From Chloroflexaceae bacterium (GTDB taxonomy: Bacteria > Chloroflexota > Chloroflexia > Chloroflexales > Chloroflexaceae), in NCBI GenBank assembly GCA_026417815.1, contig JAOACN010000319.1:1-7123 (forward strand): DNA of 7,123 nucleotides, written 5' to 3'. Position 1 is the first letter of the stretch; the number at the start of each line of letters is the position of its first letter. Of this stretch, positions 5,842-7,123 are shown piece after piece. The position numbers and the translations under genes were made by a program. A model generated the notes under the pieces. That model had not been told where the DNA came from and made no database searches. It worked only from the letters and a program-made list of their open reading frames with translations.

Positions 5842-5846
5842 AATCT
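5810..5846. repeat. AAAAT heptamer tandem repeat, five units
   Basis: Three CCAAAAT units (5810-5830) are followed by two CTAAAAT units (5831-5844) and a trailing CT. The seven-base period shifts the frame each unit. The repeat contains the plus-strand TAA stop of the STAS gene (5839-5841) and, read in reverse, the TAG stop of the DUF58 gene (5831-5833). Short tandemly repeated heptamers of this kind are known from cyanobacteria, and I recall similar ones in Chloroflexota. Confidence 0.9.
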
Positions 5847-7123
5847 CCATTCTCACGCAGCGCCTCGGCCAGGGGTTGGCCCTGCCGGAGGCGGTACGTA
5901 GGCACACGCAGTTCGGCCAGTCGCTGCAGGATCGGTTCAGGGTCCTGCCAGCCGCCGTAGCTCTGCGGGTCCACGAAGAGCGCCACTGCCCGCACCCCGC
6001 GGTAGAGGTGCTGTTGCAGGGCGCTGACCCACCGCTCGTCCACCGAAGAGGTGATCACCACCAGCGTGCAGTTGCGGCCAAAGCGCTGGCTTTCCGCCAC
6101 GAGCACCTCGGCCAGCGGATGGGCGCCGTGGGCGCGGAGCACGGCCAGGGCTTCGAGGATCTTGAAGAGTTGCCGGGCTTCACGCTCGGCGGGGATGAGT
6201 TCGCGATGTTGACCCCAGGCCACCAGTCCCACCAGGCGGTTCTGCGCCAGGAGCGCCCGGGCCAGCGAGGCCGCGGCCATCACCGCGTGTTCCTCGGTGC
6301 TCTCCAGGGCGAACACCGGCGCCGCGGCGGTCTGGCGCGTCCACCAGGGACCCGCGTCCCGGGCATCGCCGTCACGGTGCGGTTGGGGCAGGCGAATGTC
6401 CCGCACCACGGCCCGTTCCTGCAAATCCAGCACCAGATAGACATCGGCGCTCGGATCCAGTTCGAACTCTTTGACCATCAACTGGTCCAGGCGGGCCGTC
6501 GAACGCCAGTGGATGCGGTTCATGCTGTCGCCCGGCGCGTATTCGCGCACCGTGGCGACATTGGGTGTCAGGTGGAAGCTGCGGGCGCGGGTGGTTCGCC
6601 CGCCGGGCAACTCGGCGCCAGGCAGCCGGAAGTCCGGCAGATCCACCGTCTGAGGGTAGACCAGGATCTCGCCGGTTGCCGGGGCGGAGCGGCGCAGCCG
6701 CACGATGCCGAAGGGATCGCCGCTGATCAGCGTGGCCGGCCCCAGGCGAAAGCGCCCGCGCCGCGTGCAGAGGGTGCGCGCCGTCCAGCGACCGGTCTCT
6801 CCGCCGGCCAGGGTGGCGACAAACCCGGGGCCGCGCTCCGGCAACTCCGACTCGTCGTACAGCTCGACCCAGAGCTTGGGGAGGAACCAGCGGTTCCGCA
6901 AGATGATACGCTCGCGGGCATACTCGCCCACCGTGGCCCGCGGCGTCAGGATCTCCCGTTCGACAACCAGGCCGCGCAGGTTGAGCCAGGCCCACAGTGT
7001 CGCCAGGACCAGCAGGCCAACCAGCAGGTAGCTCAGATGGAAGAAGAGCCGGAGGCCGGTACCCTGGGCAGCCAGAAAGCTCAGCCCGGCCAGGATCAGC
7101 AGTGTCAGCGGTCGCAGCAGCAT
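5831..7123 (-). CDS. DUF58 (vWA-like) membrane-associated protein
   Basis: The protein has 430 residues, and its ATG is the last three bases of the window. That start looks natural (a short basic lead, then hydrophobic LLILAGLSFLAA), but upstream sequence is not visible to confirm it. Two hydrophobic segments (about 5-20 and 29-47) precede a beta-rich region. The DUF58 signature is VREYAPGDSMNRIHWRSTAR at 192-211, followed by LDQLMVKEFE. After it comes a vWA-like fold starting VYLVLDLQ (228-235) and ending with VRAVALFVDP (377-386). The first strand lacks a full DxSxS metal site. A polar stretch of about 30 residues (240-270) separates strand 1 from helix STEEHAVMAAASLARALL and looks like an insertion. 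DUF58 proteins typically pair with MoxR AAA+ ATPases and transglutaminase-like membrane proteins. A MoxR gene would be expected upstream, beyond 7123. The C-terminal GDFRF and stop fall within the heptamer repeat. Confidence 0.9.
   Translation of the reverse strand: MLLRPLTLLILAGLSFLAAQGTGLRLFFHLSYLLVGLLVLATLWAWLNLRGLVVEREILTPRATVGEYARERIILRNRWFLPKLWVELYDESELPERGPGFVATLAGGETGRWTARTLCTRRGRFRLGPATLISGDPFGIVRLRRSAPATGEILVYPQTVDLPDFRLPGAELPGGRTTRARSFHLTPNVATVREYAPGDSMNRIHWRSTARLDQLMVKEFELDPSADVYLVLDLQERAVVRDIRLPQPHRDGDARDAGPWWTRQTAAAPVFALESTEEHAVMAAASLARALLAQNRLVGLVAWGQHRELIPAEREARQLFKILEALAVLRAHGAHPLAEVLVAESQRFGRNCTLVVITSSVDERWVSALQQHLYRGVRAVALFVDPQSYGGWQDPEPILQRLAELRVPTYRLRQGQPLAEALRENGDFRF

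Overview
The window is high-GC bacterial DNA without RNA genes, transposase genes or a CRISPR array. Gene content (radical SAM/SPASM protein, TPR protein, PHP-domain protein, membrane STAS protein, DUF58 protein), codon composition and an AAAAT-rich heptamer repeat suggest a filamentous Chloroflexota (Roseiflexus/Chloroflexus-like) genome. That placement is inference from style, not a database match. The first 12 bases equal the 3' end of the Tn5 mosaic end used in Nextera libraries, so the left edge is probably a raw contig end carrying adapter, most likely from a metagenome or draft assembly.

Layout. (1) About 13-2814, plus strand: the C-terminal 446 or so residues of a TPR-type helical-repeat protein, then after 18 bp a complete 480-residue radical SAM/SPASM protein in the same reading frame, separated by a TAG-TAA double stop. 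This pair is the most interesting part. The enzyme has an N-terminal Cys cluster (Asp-Cys-Asp-Cys-Ala-Cys) and a Pro-rich linker ahead of a PqqD/RRE-like segment, resembling peptide (RiPP) maturases, yet no separate precursor gene is visible. (2) 2815-3220: a spacer with a candidate promoter and a 70-residue two-helix membrane protein with a near-consensus ribosome-binding site. (3) 3221-4370: a hairpin at the convergent junction and a minus-strand PHP metallophosphoesterase-like protein. (4) 4371-4647: a divergent intergenic region with two related hairpin repeats that differ by a compensatory base-pair swap, a TATAAT box and a leader hairpin. (5) 4648-5841: an integral-membrane protein with a coiled coil and an RsbR-like STAS domain. 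(6) 5831-7123, minus strand: a DUF58 protein. Its stop codon and that of the STAS gene both lie inside one heptamer repeat, and the two genes overlap tail to tail by 11 bp.

Only the TPR and radical SAM genes look like an operon. The remaining genes alternate in direction and look like independent units. STAS and DUF58 proteins usually act with partners (switch kinases and anti-sigma factors; MoxR ATPases) that are not in this window.
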